Shown: one piece after another, positions 8,348-16,427 of the stretch | How positions within the stretch are numbered: position 1 is the first letter of the stretch | Layout of the letters: each line of letters begins with the position of its first letter | Source: Erythrobacter sp. | GTDB taxonomy: Bacteria > Pseudomonadota > Alphaproteobacteria > Sphingomonadales > Sphingomonadaceae | NCBI RefSeq assembly: GCF_030066995.1 | Contig: NZ_JASJAP010000006.1 | Span: forward strand, 186,001 to 250,000 | Length of the DNA: 64,000 bases | Reading direction: 5' to 3' | Notes under the pieces: generated by a model | Told to the model about the DNA's origin: nothing | Database searches by the model: none | What the model saw: the letters and a program-made list of their open reading frames with translations, nothing else | Translations under genes and position numbers: made by a program

Positions 8348-8875
8348 CTAATTGATGACGACGCTCGCCGCGCGCCGGTTCTGAGCCCAGGCGGCCTCGT
8401 TCGAGGCCAGCGCAACCGGGCGCTCCTTGCCATAGCTCACCGTCCGGATCCGGTTCGCCGGAATGCCGAGGCTCACGAGGTAATTCTTCGCCGCGTTCGC
8501 GCGCCGTTCTCCCAAGGCGACGTTGTATTCGCGCGTGCCGCGCTCATCGCAGTGCCCTTCGATCGTGAAGGTGAGCGAGGAATATTGCGAGAAATACTGC
8601 GCCTGCGCCTGGAGCGAGGCGGCGTCCGCGCTGTCGATGTTGAACCGGTCGGTGTCGAAATAGATTGTCGTCGCGCTGCCGACCGCGTTGGCGAAGTGCT
8701 CTTGCGTGCCCGGAACCGGTCCCGTGGGACGCGTGGAGGGCGGGGGCGGCGCGGTCTCCGCCGGAGCGCTGGTCTCGACAGGGGGCGGAGGAAGCTGCTC
8801 GGGCGCCTTTTTCGAGCAAGCCGCCACGGCGCTTACACTGGCCAGTAGCAGAGCGATTTTGATGGGCTTGTTCAT
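8348..8875 (-). CDS. pal: peptidoglycan-associated lipoprotein Pal
   Basis: 175 residues. Lipoprotein signal peptide with lipobox AVAAC; the acylated Cys is residue 20. A Pro-rich linker (PPPPVETSAPAETAPPPP) leads to a C-terminal OmpA-like domain with the peptidoglycan-binding signature: IEGHCDERGTREYNVALGE, then RRANAAKNYL and RIRTVSYGKERP. Pal anchors the outer membrane to the wall and works with TolB-TolA-TolQR during cell constriction. Start at ATG 8875 gives the signal peptide. It is the last gene of the tol operon, 96 bp after tolB. Confidence 0.97.
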   Translation of the reverse strand: MNKPIKIALLLASVSAVAACSKKAPEQLPPPPVETSAPAETAPPPPSTRPTGPVPGTQEHFANAVGSATTIYFDTDRFNIDSADAASLQAQAQYFSQYSSLTFTIEGHCDERGTREYNVALGERRANAAKNYLVSLGIPANRIRTVSYGKERPVALASNEAAWAQNRRAASVVIN

Positions 8876-8971
8876 GGCGTTTCCTTTCACTGGGGGCTTT
8901 GAACGGTTTTGCCGCGTCTTTGGCTGTGTGACTAGAGAGCTCGAAAGACGGCGCAAGAAGCGGATAAGACC

Positions 8972-10387
8972 TTAGGGCCGGATCGGTCCCCAGGCGGGAT
9001 CGGAGGCATCAACGGGTGTGGGCAGGCGGCGTTCGTTGCGGCCTGTCAGATCAACCTGCCACAGCGAGGAGCGCCCGGAATTGCGGGTGGTCCGGAAGAA
9101 CTGGATGATCCGTCCATTGGGCGCCCAGGTCGGTGCCTCGTCCTGCCAGCCGCTGGTCAGCACTTTGAGGCCGCGCCCCGACGGTGTCATGACGGCAACG
9201 TTGAAGTCTCCGGCAATGCGCGTGAAAGCGATCTGGTCCCCGCGCGGGCTCCATTCGGGCGTCGCGCAGCGCCCGCCAAAAAAGCTGATGCGCCGGGGAT
9301 TGGTGCCATCGGCGTTCATAACGTAGCATTGCTGGCTGCCCGAACGATCGCTTTCGAAGACGATCCTCGATCCATCGGGCGAATAGCTGCCGCCAATATC
9401 GATGCCCGGCGTGCTCGTCAGCCGCTCGCTGGAGCCGCCATTGACCGAGACGCGGTAAATATCGGTGTTGCCCGCCACGGCCATGGAATAAAGAATGTGC
9501 TTGCCATCCGGCGACCAGCGCGGCGCGAGCGTCGGGTTGGAGTTCTGCGTCACCAGGGTCTGCTTGCCCGAGCCGATGTCATAGACATAGATGCGCGGGT
9601 TTCCATCGACGTAGGACAGATACAGGATCTTCGAATAGTCGGGCGAATAGCGCGGCGTGAGCGCGGTCGCGCTGCCAAGCGTAAGGAAGCGGTGATTGGC
9701 GCCGTCGGAATCCATCACGGCGAGGCGCTTCACCCGCCGGTCCTTAGGGCCGGTCTCGGCGATATAGGCAATGCGGCTGTCAAAGAACGGGTCTTCGCCG
9801 GTCAACCGCGCGTAGATGAGATCGGAGCATTTGTGCGCCGCGCGCCGCCAGTCCGCCGGTCGCACCACATAGCCTTCGCGCACCAGTTCATCGCGCAAGG
9901 CGACGTCGTAGAGATAGCAGCCCACGATGATCCGGCCATCGTCGCCAACGCGCACATAGCCGTGAACGAGCATTTCCGCCCCGCGCGCGGTCCAGTTCGA
10001 CCAGCTCGGCTCAGTGATCTGATCGAAAGCCGGGCGCGGCAGCGAGGTCGGCCCGGTGGGCTTGAACAGGCCGTTATTGCGCAGGTTCGCGGTGATGACG
10101 TTCGCGATCTCGCGCCCCAGGGCGGCGGTGCCTTCGGCGTTGGCGGGCGTTGGCCGATCGCGGTCGGTTGCAAAGGCGGGAATGGCGATGCCCAGATCGC
10201 GCCAGTCGCTTTCATCGGTCACGGTGCCACGCAGCGGCCCGTCCTCTTCCGTTCCGTCACCTTCTATGGTGAGCGCTTGGACCTCGCCGCCCTCGGCAAG
10301 GGGTTCGCCCAGATCCTGATTTTGAGCCACAGCCGACGTGGCGATCGCCAGAAAAAGCGCGAGAAAGGAGATCGGTGTGCGTATCAT
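8972..10387 (-). CDS. tolB: Tol-Pal system beta-propeller protein TolB
   Basis: 471 residues. A cleaved signal peptide (MIRTPISFLALFLAIATSAV) leads to the TolB N-terminal alpha/beta domain (NVITANLRNNGLFKP) and a six-bladed propeller with WD40-like repeats: YSPDYSKILYLSYVDGNPRIY, RWSPDGKHILYSM, YSPDGSRIVFESDRSG, EWSPRGDQIAF and WAPNGRIIQFF. It is the periplasmic link between TolA and Pal. Start ATG 10387 overlaps the tolA stop by one base (TAATG), indicating translational coupling. Length is usual for alphaproteobacteria. Confidence 0.97.
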   Translation of the reverse strand: MIRTPISFLALFLAIATSAVAQNQDLGEPLAEGGEVQALTIEGDGTEEDGPLRGTVTDESDWRDLGIAIPAFATDRDRPTPANAEGTAALGREIANVITANLRNNGLFKPTGPTSLPRPAFDQITEPSWSNWTARGAEMLVHGYVRVGDDGRIIVGCYLYDVALRDELVREGYVVRPADWRRAAHKCSDLIYARLTGEDPFFDSRIAYIAETGPKDRRVKRLAVMDSDGANHRFLTLGSATALTPRYSPDYSKILYLSYVDGNPRIYVYDIGSGKQTLVTQNSNPTLAPRWSPDGKHILYSMAVAGNTDIYRVSVNGGSSERLTSTPGIDIGGSYSPDGSRIVFESDRSGSQQCYVMNADGTNPRRISFFGGRCATPEWSPRGDQIAFTRIAGDFNVAVMTPSGRGLKVLTSGWQDEAPTWAPNGRIIQFFRTTRNSGRSSLWQVDLTGRNERRLPTPVDASDPAWGPIRP

Positions 10388-11193
10388 TAGAGCCTTCTGT
10401 CGAATTGCCACTCGAGATCGTCCCAGCGACTATAGAATTGCTCGGGCAAGGTGAAGGGCGCAGCCAGTTGAACCGCTCGAATTGCACGTTCGCAGTGCAG
10501 GCCCGCCTGGGGACGGTTGCTGGCGGTGATGCTGCTTGCGCGGTTGCGGCACGTTGGCCGGCCCTTGAGCGAGCCGTCGGGATTGAGCTTCCATGACACC
10601 ACCGAGACGAGCTTCTCCGCGTCCACTCCGGTCGGCGCGTTCCAGTGCGGACGCAATTGACGGGTGATGGCGGAGGACAAGGCGGCGCGTTCCGTGCGCC
10701 CAAAGGTTGCCGCCGGCGCACCGGTTTCGTCGCTGTCGCTGGAGCTGCCCGAACCCGAGAGGAAGTCTTCGCCGATGCGCGAGCCTTCGGCCTTGCGGGG
10801 GCTCTGGCTCGATTGCGATGCGCTATCGCGAGCGGAACGAGGTTCGGTCTCTGGCTCTCGCTCGACCGACGCGCGCTGCGTGCTGGAGGGCGGCGGCGGT
10901 GTGGTCTCGCTCGGGGTCTGTTCGCCAGCGTCGGCCTCAACCTCTTCGCTGGGCGCGACCGACCGATCGGACTGGGTGGGCGCAATCGCCTCGCGGCTTT
11001 CGAGCGTCACTCTGGGCGCAGTCGCCTCCAGGCTGACTTCGCTGGCGAGGCTCACCGTCATGCGCGGCTCGATATCCGCAAGCGGCGGCGGCGCGGGTTG
11101 CAGCAAGAGCAAGGCGACGATGCCGGCGTGCATCGCCACCGCGACCATCAGGCCGGTGCGATCCTCTCGGCGTAGGGCTGGAGCGTCGGCCAT
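10387..11193 (-). CDS. tolA: TolA-like envelope protein
   Basis: 268 residues. One transmembrane helix near the N terminus (LMVAVAMHAGIVALLLLQP). A long low-complexity linker rich in Ser/Pro/Glu follows. The C-terminal domain, with TFGRTERAALSSAITRQLRP and LNPDGSLKGRP, resembles the TonB/TolA C-terminal fold. The linker is shorter than in enterobacterial TolA and not Ala/Lys-rich, as usual in sphingomonads. It should couple TolQR proton flux to TolB-Pal. Position between tolR and tolB supports the call. Confidence 0.9.
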   Translation of the reverse strand: MADAPALRREDRTGLMVAVAMHAGIVALLLLQPAPPPLADIEPRMTVSLASEVSLEATAPRVTLESREAIAPTQSDRSVAPSEEVEADAGEQTPSETTPPPPSSTQRASVEREPETEPRSARDSASQSSQSPRKAEGSRIGEDFLSGSGSSSDSDETGAPAATFGRTERAALSSAITRQLRPHWNAPTGVDAEKLVSVVSWKLNPDGSLKGRPTCRNRASSITASNRPQAGLHCERAIRAVQLAAPFTLPEQFYSRWDDLEWQFDRRL

Positions 11194-11205
11194 GCTTCGC
11201 GGTCG

Positions 11206-11652
11206 CTATGGCGGGCTAACTGAACCGCTGGTGACCAGCGAGATCGAGGTGAAGCCGGCGCGGTTCAACTCACCGAGCACCGCCATCGTGCGACCGTAAT
11301 CAAGGCTCCGGTCTCCGCGAAAGACTATGATCGGCAAGTCTCCGCCCGCATTCCGGTCAATCGCGGCGAGCGCGCCCGGGAAATCGGCGTCCGAAACCGC
11401 GTCGTTATTGATGTAGATGACGCCATCCTCGTCCACCGAGATGGTGATCTGCTCAGGCGTTTGCTCAACCGGATTCGCGCGGCTGTCGGGCAGTTCGATG
11501 GGCACGCCGACGGCGAGCAGCGGCGCGGTGACCATGAAGATGATGAGCAGCACCAGCATGACATCGACAAACGGCGTGACGTTGATTTCCGACATCGGCG
11601 CGCGGCGCGAGCGGCGGCCCGAGGCGCGGCCGGAAGAAACATTCATGGCCAT
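11206..11652 (-). CDS. tolR: TolR, ExbD/TolR-family biopolymer transport protein
   Basis: 148 residues. A short cytoplasmic Arg-rich tail (GRASGRRSRRAPMSEINVTP) leads to the single membrane helix FVDVMLVLLIIFMVTAPLL, which carries the conserved Asp used in proton conduction. A periplasmic domain follows (IVFRGDRSLDYGRTMAVLGE). Start could be ATG 11652 or ATG 11646. The gene is 12 bp upstream of tolA. Unusually, 169 bp separate it from tolQ, filled by a palindromic repeat, whereas tolQ and tolR are usually close. Confidence 0.96.
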   Translation of the reverse strand: MAMNVSSGRASGRRSRRAPMSEINVTPFVDVMLVLLIIFMVTAPLLAVGVPIELPDSRANPVEQTPEQITISVDEDGVIYINNDAVSDADFPGALAAIDRNAGGDLPIIVFRGDRSLDYGRTMAVLGELNRAGFTSISLVTSGSVSPP

Positions 11653-11665
11653 CAGCCGTATCGCT

Positions 11666-11809
11666 CGTCATTGCGAGCGAAGCGAAGCAATCCAGAAACC
11701 GACTTACGCACCCTTGAGCCTCTCTGCCCCACCCTCGGGCCCCTGCGCCAAAGTGACAGACAGTTCGGACCATGGATTGCCGCGTCGCTTTCGGCTCCTC
11801 GCAATGACG
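11666..11809. repeat. interspersed palindromic repeat family A (copy 1), between tolQ and tolR
   Basis: Left arm begins CGTCATTGCGAGCGAAGCGA at 11666; right arm ends CGGCTCCTCGCAATGACG at 11809. The arms contain GCAATCCAGA and GGATTGCCGCGTCGCTT respectively, with a divergent centre of about 75 nt. The same arms recur at 23467-23551 and 62361-62458. It lies inside the tol operon, so it is transcribed and can fold into a long hairpin. Confidence 0.85.
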
Positions 11810-11821
11810 AAGTGTCGGCCA

Positions 11822-12523
11822 TCACGCTCTATCCAGATCGCGGCTGAGCCCGGCGTGGACCTTGTCCGCGAACCTTTGGAGCTTCGCCTCATAGCGGTCG
11901 ACGCGCGCGGAAAAGCGGTTGTAGGCGATCACCGCGGGGATCGCGGCGAACAGGCCGATAGCGGTGGCAAACAGCGCCTCGGAGATCCCCGGCGCCACGA
12001 CCGCGAGCGAGGAGCTTTCCTGCGCGCCGATCTGGAAGAAGCTGTTCATGATCCCCCAAACGGTGCCGAACAGCCCCACGAACGGCGCGACCGAGCCGGT
12101 GGTAGCAAGAAAGTTCAGTTTGGCCGCCAGATCATCGGCCTCCTCGGCGATCTGGCTTCCCATCGCCGCGCCGATGCGCTCGCGCGCGGCGGCCTTGTCG
12201 AGCGTCTGAGCGTTGGCGGTGGAGCGTTTCCATTCATCAAGCCCTGCCGCCGCTACCCGCGCCGAAGGCACTTCGCCGCGCATTGACCGGGTGAGCAGGC
12301 TCTCGCGATCCCGCGTCTCCCAGAAATCGCCCTCATATTCGCGCGAGCGCTTCTCGAGCGCCGAGGCGCGCATCGAGAAGGCGACAATAATCGTCCACAC
12401 CCACACGCTGGCGAGGATCAGGCCGACCATGACAATCTGCACCACAATATCCGCATCGAGAAACAGTTCGAGCGGATCGAGCCGGGTCGGCGCGGCGGCC
12501 AGAAGAGCAATCTGGGGTGTCAT
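11822..12523 (-). CDS. tolQ: TolQ, MotA/TolQ/ExbB proton channel protein
   Basis: 233 residues. Three membrane helices: IVVQIVMVGLILASVWVWTI near residue 25-45, then a pair in the C-terminal half. The family core ATTGSVAPFVGLFGTVWGIM leads into the second helix and ISEALFATAIGLFAAIPAVI forms the third. TolQ with TolR forms the inner-membrane motor. The frame is open far upstream, but ATG 12523 overlaps the ybgC stop (ATGA) and gives the correct family length. Confidence 0.96.
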   Translation of the reverse strand: MTPQIALLAAAPTRLDPLELFLDADIVVQIVMVGLILASVWVWTIIVAFSMRASALEKRSREYEGDFWETRDRESLLTRSMRGEVPSARVAAAGLDEWKRSTANAQTLDKAAARERIGAAMGSQIAEEADDLAAKLNFLATTGSVAPFVGLFGTVWGIMNSFFQIGAQESSSLAVVAPGISEALFATAIGLFAAIPAVIAYNRFSARVDRYEAKLQRFADKVHAGLSRDLDRA

Positions 12524-12972
12524 GAAGCCTCGTTGTCCATGAAAGTCCTGTACGCCGCTCGCCAGGCGGCGGGCTGACGGCGCGGGCGTCCGTCGGGGCT
12601 GAGAAAACCGGCGCGCACCTTGGCGCTGGCAAGCGCCTCTTCCCCGCGCCGCGCAATCTGGTTCATGCGCACGCTTGCCGCGCCCAGCTCGTAACACGTG
12701 GTCTCGATCACCACATCGTCGTCCAGCCTGGCGGGGCTGCGATACTTGATGTCCATCTCGGTCACCGCATAGGCGCCCTCCCCGCTCTCGATGGCGGCGC
12801 GCTGATCGATCTCGAGCACACGCAATAGGTCCGAGCGCGCGCGCTCGAACCAGCGCAGATAATTGGCGTGATAGGTGATGCCCGAGAGGTCGGTGTCCTC
12901 GTAATAGACGCGCACCGCGTAGAGATGGCGCGGGCCATCGAGAACGCCGCCGGGGAAGTTGGGCTGAACCAT
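12520..12972 (-). CDS. ybgC: YbgC/FadM-type acyl-CoA thioesterase (tol-pal associated)
   Basis: 150 residues, hotdog fold. The signature YYEDTDLSGITYHANYLRWF at residues 23-42 contains the catalytic Asp and the HxxY pair of the 4-hydroxybenzoyl-CoA thioesterase class. DIKYRSPARLDD and RAGFLSPDGRPRR follow. YbgC is normally the first gene of the tol operon, as here, and acts on short-chain acyl-CoA or acyl-ACP; its link to envelope constriction is not settled. It overlaps tolQ by 4 bp. Confidence 0.93.
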   Translation of the reverse strand: MVQPNFPGGVLDGPRHLYAVRVYYEDTDLSGITYHANYLRWFERARSDLLRVLEIDQRAAIESGEGAYAVTEMDIKYRSPARLDDDVVIETTCYELGAASVRMNQIARRGEEALASAKVRAGFLSPDGRPRRQPAAWRAAYRTFMDNEAS

Positions 12973-13072
12973 TGCCGATCGCGATTAGCGCAGCGGAATC
13001 CGCGAAGCCAGAGGAGTTTGCCGCACGCACCCGAATGGCGGCAGAACGAATCGCACGCGCGACAAAGCGTGC

Positions 13073-13453
13073 TCAGCGCCGCCAGATCATCGGGCCCAAA
13101 GGCTCTCCGCCAAAGACATGGACGTGCAGATGCGGCACTTCCTGCCCGCCATGCGCGCCGATATTGGCGAGCAGGCGATAGCCGGGCTCCACCAGCCCTT
13201 TCTCGCGCGCCACGTGGCCGACCGCGCGGATGAAGCCCGCGATTTCCTCCGCGCTCGCCCGGGCCGAGAAATCGTCCCAGCTCACATACTTGCCCTTGGG
13301 GATCACCAGTGTGTGGACGCGGGCCTGCGGGTTGATATCCTCAAAGGCGAAGGCCCATTCGTCCTCATAGACCTTTGTCGACGGAATTTCGCCGCGCAGG
13401 ATCTTCGCGAAAATGTTGTCGTTTTCATAGGGAAGCGTCGGGTCGATCGGCAT
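13073..13453 (-). CDS. HIT-family (HINT-like) nucleotide hydrolase
   Basis: 126 residues, the usual size for HINT proteins. The histidine triad is clear at the C terminus: GQEVPHLHVHVFGGEPLGPM. Upstream are NDNIFAKILRGEIPSTKVYE and the strand ARVHTLVIPKGKYVSWDDF. Such proteins hydrolyse adenosine phosphoramidates. ATG 13453 is the only start that gives the conserved N terminus. It lies right after hisE with 2 bp between, an arrangement common in alphaproteobacteria. Confidence 0.94.
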   Translation of the reverse strand: MPIDPTLPYENDNIFAKILRGEIPSTKVYEDEWAFAFEDINPQARVHTLVIPKGKYVSWDDFSARASAEEIAGFIRAVGHVAREKGLVEPGYRLLANIGAHGGQEVPHLHVHVFGGEPLGPMIWRR

Positions 13454-13455
13454 GG

Positions 13456-13770
13456 CTACTCCTTGCGGCTCGCTTTTTCCTCCAGGCCCGAAAGCCCTTC
13501 GCGCGCGCTCAGCTCGGCGAGCACGTGGTCCAGCGATACGCCGCGCGCGTTCAAGAGGACGAGGAGGTGGAAAAGCAAATCCGCGCTCTCCGCCACCAGT
13601 TCTTCGTTGCTTCCCGCAACCGCAGCAATCACCGCTTCGGTGGCTTCCTCGCCCAGCTTCTGCGCGATCTTGGGCAACCCGCGCGCGTTCAGCTTGGCGA
13701 CGTAGGATGTGTTCGGGGATGCATCCGCACGTTGGGCGATCGTGGCTTCGAGGCGTTCGAGTGTGCTCAT
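13456..13770 (-). CDS. hisE: phosphoribosyl-ATP pyrophosphatase HisE
   Basis: 104 residues, all-alpha MazG-like fold. It has the metal-binding pattern [13 protein letters not shown] followed by [13 protein letters not shown], typical of HisE (second step of histidine biosynthesis, PR-ATP to PR-AMP). It is separated from hisF by 134 bp carrying a palindromic repeat of family B, and is followed directly by the HIT gene. No HisI domain is fused to it. Confidence 0.95.
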   Translation of the reverse strand: MSTLERLEATIAQRADASPNTSYVAKLNARGLPKIAQKLGEEATEAVIAAVAGSNEELVAESADLLFHLLVLLNARGVSLDHVLAELSAREGLSGLEEKASRKE

Positions 13771-13805
13771 CGCTCAATGGATAGATAAGTCCTTGCGGCT
13801 CTGAA

Positions 13806-13896
13806 AGCCCCTCCCTTGAGGGAGGGGTTGGGGTGGGTGTGGAAATGCGGACAGCGTAGAGCCCCCATCCCCAGCCCTTCCCCAAGGGGAAGGGAG
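13806..13896. repeat. interspersed palindromic repeat family B (copy 1), between hisF and hisE
   Basis: CCCCTCCCTTGAGGGAGGGG opens the element and TTCCCCAAGGGGAAGGG closes it. Between them GGGGTGGGTG pairs with a CCCCATCCCC-type segment, giving nested hairpins. Related copies occur at 29996-30128 and 44551-44663. Confidence 0.8.
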
Positions 13897-13904
13897 AACG
13901 CCTG

Positions 13905-14687
13905 TCAAATCCCGCGCGCAGGCAAGCCGGCATCCCTCAGCGCCTTGTGCGCATCGGAAATCGAATGGGTACCGAAGTGAAAGATCGAGGCGGCCAGCAC
14001 CGCGCTCGCGCCGCCTTGCTTGACGCCCTCGACCAGGTGATCGAGCGTGCCCACCCCGCCGCTTGCAACCACGGGGACGCTGACCCGGTCGACAATCGCG
14101 CGGGTCAGCGCGAGGTCATAGCCTTGCTGGGTTCCATCGCCATCCATGCTGGTGACCAGCAGCTCGCCCGCGCCGAGCTCGGCGACTTTCGCCGCGTATT
14201 CGACCGCATCGATCCCCGTCGGCTTGCGACCGCCATGGGTGAAGATCTCCCACTTCTTCTCGTCCGCTCGCGCCGAGCCTGTCGAAGCGCGCGCGTCCAC
14301 ACTGGCAACGACGCACTGGCTGCCGAATTTGGCGGCGATTTCGCCGACCAGTTCGGGCCGGGCGACGGCGGCGGAGTTTATCGCCACCTTGTCCGCGCCC
14401 GCCAGCAGCAGCGCGCGCGCGTCTTCGACGGTGCGCACCCCGCCTCCGACGGTAAGCGGCATGAAGCACACCTCGGCTGTGCGCCGGACGATATCGAGCA
14501 GCGTCCCGCGCCCCTCATGGCTCGCCGAGATATCGAGGAAGCACAGCTCATCCGCCCCCGCCGCATCGTAAGCGCGCGCCTGCTCGACCGGATCGCCGGC
14601 GTCCTTGAGATCGACGAAGTTGACGCCCTTGACGACGCGCCCCTCGGCGACGTCGAGACAGGGGATCACGCGGATGCGGACGGTCAT
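13905..14687 (-). CDS. hisF: imidazole glycerol phosphate synthase cyclase subunit HisF
   Basis: 260 residues, (beta/alpha)8 barrel. Catalytic Asp12 ([15 protein letters not shown]) and Asp131 (VVASVDA) are present, as are the phosphate-binding [11 protein letters not shown] and VVASGGVG. HisF takes ammonia from HisH and makes IGP and AICAR. Right after Asp131, in the beta5-alpha5 loop, the chain reads [14 protein letters not shown]. This is the translation of a dispersed sphingomonad DNA repeat and looks like an in-frame insertion. ATG 14687 overlaps the upstream stop by 4 bp. Confidence 0.96.
   Translation of the reverse strand: MTVRIRVIPCLDVAEGRVVKGVNFVDLKDAGDPVEQARAYDAAGADELCFLDISASHEGRGTLLDIVRRTAEVCFMPLTVGGGVRTVEDARALLLAGADKVAINSAAVARPELVGEIAAKFGSQCVVASVDARASTGSARADEKKWEIFTHGGRKPTGIDAVEYAAKVAELGAGELLVTSMDGDGTQQGYDLALTRAIVDRVSVPVVASGGVGTLDHLVEGVKQGGASAVLAASIFHFGTHSISDAHKALRDAGLPARGI
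14261..14297 (-). repeat. dispersed repeat translated in frame within hisF
   Basis: On the plus strand the segment reads CGTCCGCTCGCGCCGAGCC then TGTCGAAGCGCGCG. Its reverse complement is the TTCGACAGGCTCGGCGCGAG type element that is scattered through sphingomonad genomes and yields 'STGSARA' peptides when translated. Identification of the element family is from memory; no second copy is in this window. Confidence 0.6.
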
Positions 14688-14959
14688 GGCTGCGCCTCGG
14701 CCTGCAAAGTGATCGTGCATGTGCCCCCGGAGGACAGATCGCACAGCGGCTCAGCCGGATCGGAGGTCGTCCGACCGGCCAGCCAGAGCAATGCGAAACC
14801 CATGTTGAAATAGAGAACGACAGCGGCCCAATAACGCTCAGGCGATTTCTCCTTGGTCAGGTTGAAATGCAACAAGCCGGTCTTGCCACGGCGCCAATCG
14901 ACGATTGCAGTGACGAGCACCAGAAAACTTCCGATCAAGGCAATATCGGCGATGGTCAC
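14684..14959 (-). CDS. small membrane protein of unknown function (his operon)
   Basis: 91 residues from GTG 14959, which overlaps the upstream stop (GTGA). Its own stop overlaps the hisF start (ATGA). Two predicted helices: [17 protein letters not shown] and [20 protein letters not shown], with the connecting loop [19 protein letters not shown]. Two Cys residues (CDLSSGGTC) lie in the C-terminal tail. Family not recognised. Tight coupling on both sides shows co-translation with hisF and the next membrane protein, but nothing links it to histidine synthesis. Confidence 0.75.
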   Translation of the reverse strand: MTIADIALIGSFLVLVTAIVDWRRGKTGLLHFNLTKEKSPERYWAAVVLYFNMGFALLWLAGRTTSDPAEPLCDLSSGGTCTITLQAEAQP

Positions 14960-15267
14960 GGCTGCCCTTCCTCCTCGCTCATGCGCGCGCCCGGCGTTGT
15001 GAACACCCACGCCAGACACTGATCGCCCTCACACCCTTCTTCGCCCAGAAACGGCGCGAGCGCAAAGGGCCAGGCGAAGCTCGCGAAGAACGTGGCGAGC
15101 AGGCCGAAAGCGAGACCCTGTTTCCCCAGCCGCTCCCCGAACAGATTAATCATGCCGAGCGAAAGCGCAAAGAACACCACCACGTTGAGCAGCGCGACGG
15201 GCACGGTCGACACGGTGATCCCCGCCAGAAAGGTAAGCACCATAAACAGGCAACCCATCTCGCGCAT
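14956..15267 (-). CDS. small membrane protein of unknown function (his operon)
   Basis: 103 residues with two to three hydrophobic segments (MVLTFLAGITVSTVPVALLN, VVVFFALSLGMINLF, GLLATFFASFAWPFALAPF) and a Cys pair (GCEGDQC) in the C-terminal part. It overlaps the following 91-residue membrane protein by 4 bp. Both may be parts of one membrane unit. Upstream are 346 bp of repeats separating it from hisA. Family not recognised. Confidence 0.72.
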   Translation of the reverse strand: MREMGCLFMVLTFLAGITVSTVPVALLNVVVFFALSLGMINLFGERLGKQGLAFGLLATFFASFAWPFALAPFLGEEGCEGDQCLAWVFTTPGARMSEEEGQP

Positions 15268-15613
15268 TAGTCAGGACGCCTCGTCATTGCGAGAGAAGCG
15301 TCCTTCGAGACGCGCTCAGCCTGCGGCTTCGACTGCTCCTCAGGATGAACGGGGTTTGGTTTTTCAAGATGAACCATTTTCCCGCTCATCCTGAGGAGGG
15401 ATCGAGCGCAGCGCCGCCAGGCGCGCAGCCGAGAGCCCGTCTCGAAGGACGCTTCGCGGCACGCAAAGACCACCTGGGAACTGCGCGAATTGGACCAGAA
15501 CAGCTACCATCCCCGCTCATCCTGAGGAGGGATCGAGCGCAGCGCCGCCAGGCGCGCAGCCGAGAGCCCGTCTCGAAGGACGCTCAGGACCCTGCCATAG
15601 CGCAAGGGTAAGA
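15268..15613. repeat. repeat-filled spacer between hisA and the membrane-protein pair (family C, three copies)
   Basis: A 72-bp sequence starting CCGCTCATCCTGAGGAGGGA occurs at 15382-15453 and again, identical, at 15513-15584 (131-bp period). A diverged inverted copy occupies about 15298-15352 (AGCGTCCTTCGAGACGCGCT to CTCCTCAGGATGAACGGG). CGTCATTGCGAGAG at 15281-15294 is a partial family A arm. No gene is apparent. Each unit can itself form hairpins (GCGCCGCCAGGCGCG). Confidence 0.85.
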
Positions 15614-16342
15614 TCACGCCCGCTCCCCCATCGCAATCGCGGCGGCGAGGTCGAGCTTGCCCTCATACAGAGCGCGGCCCGTGATGACGCCCTCGATCCC
15701 TTCATGCGCGTGGATCGAGAGAATGTGGATGTCGTCGAGCCCCTTCACACCGCCGCTGGCGATCACGGGGATATCGACCTGCCGCGCCAGTTCCACGGTT
15801 GCATCGATGTTGACGCCTTTCAGAAGCCCATCGCGCCCAATATCGGTGAACAGCAGCGCGGCGACGCCCGCATCCTCGAACCGGCGGGCGAGATCGACGA
15901 CAGGCACGTCCGAGACCTCGGCCCAGCCCTCGGTCGCGACCATACCGTCCTTCGCATCGACCGCGACGACGATGCCGTTCTCCCATTCGCGCGCCATGTC
16001 CTTGACGAAATCGGGGTTCTTGAGCGCGGCGGAACCCATGACGATGCGGCTGATCCCAAGGTTGAACCAGCCCTCGACGCCCGCCGCGTCGCGGATGCCG
16101 CCGCCAAGCTGCACATAGCCGGGAAATTCGGCGAGGATCGCCTCGACCGCCGCGCGGTTTTCGGGACGCCCGGCAAAGCTGCCGTCCAAGTCAACGACGT
16201 GGAGAAACTCGGCGCCTGCCTGCGCGAACAGCGTCGCCTGATGCGCGGGGTTGTCGCCGTAGACGGTCGCGCGCTCCATATCGCCCTCGGCCAGCCGCAC
16301 GACCTCGCCGCCTTTCAAGTCGATGGCGGGGAAGACGATCAT
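15614..16342 (-). CDS. hisA: ProFAR isomerase HisA
   Basis: 242 residues, (beta/alpha)8 barrel. Catalytic Asp8 (FPAIDLKGGEVVRL) and Asp129 (VVAVDAKDG) are seen. The two phosphate sites are YVQLGGGIRD and VIASGGVKGLDD, with VITGRALYEGKLDL near the end. It isomerises ProFAR to PRFAR, the substrate of HisF-HisH. It is preceded by hisH across an 85-bp gap containing a family D palindrome. Confidence 0.96.
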   Translation of the reverse strand: MIVFPAIDLKGGEVVRLAEGDMERATVYGDNPAHQATLFAQAGAEFLHVVDLDGSFAGRPENRAAVEAILAEFPGYVQLGGGIRDAAGVEGWFNLGISRIVMGSAALKNPDFVKDMAREWENGIVVAVDAKDGMVATEGWAEVSDVPVVDLARRFEDAGVAALLFTDIGRDGLLKGVNIDATVELARQVDIPVIASGGVKGLDDIHILSIHAHEGIEGVITGRALYEGKLDLAAAIAMGERA

Positions 16343-16365
16343 TGTCCTACGCCCCTTTGTGCGCT

Positions 16366-16414
16366 CCTGCGAAAGCAGGAGCCCAGCCGCCTGGCTTCCT
16401 GCTTTCGCAGGAAA
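16366..16414. repeat. interspersed palindromic repeat family D (copy 1), between hisH and hisA
   Basis: Two adjacent perfect hairpins: TCCTGCGAAAGCAGGA (16366-16381) and TTCCTGCTTTCGCAGGAA (16397-16414). The two hairpins are also largely complementary to each other. A second copy lies at 48681-48731 upstream of thiC. Confidence 0.85.
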
Positions 16415-16427
16415 TCACTAATTTTCC

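Noticed and set aside
11822..13030. A 402-residue fused protein containing TolQ
   Set aside because: The upstream 169 residues are an out-of-frame reading of ybgC. TolQ starts at ATG 12523 and overlaps the ybgC stop by 4 bp.
13073..13933. A long HIT protein with a 160-residue N-terminal extension
   Set aside because: The extension is an out-of-frame reading of hisE and a palindromic repeat; the HIT protein starts at ATG 13453.
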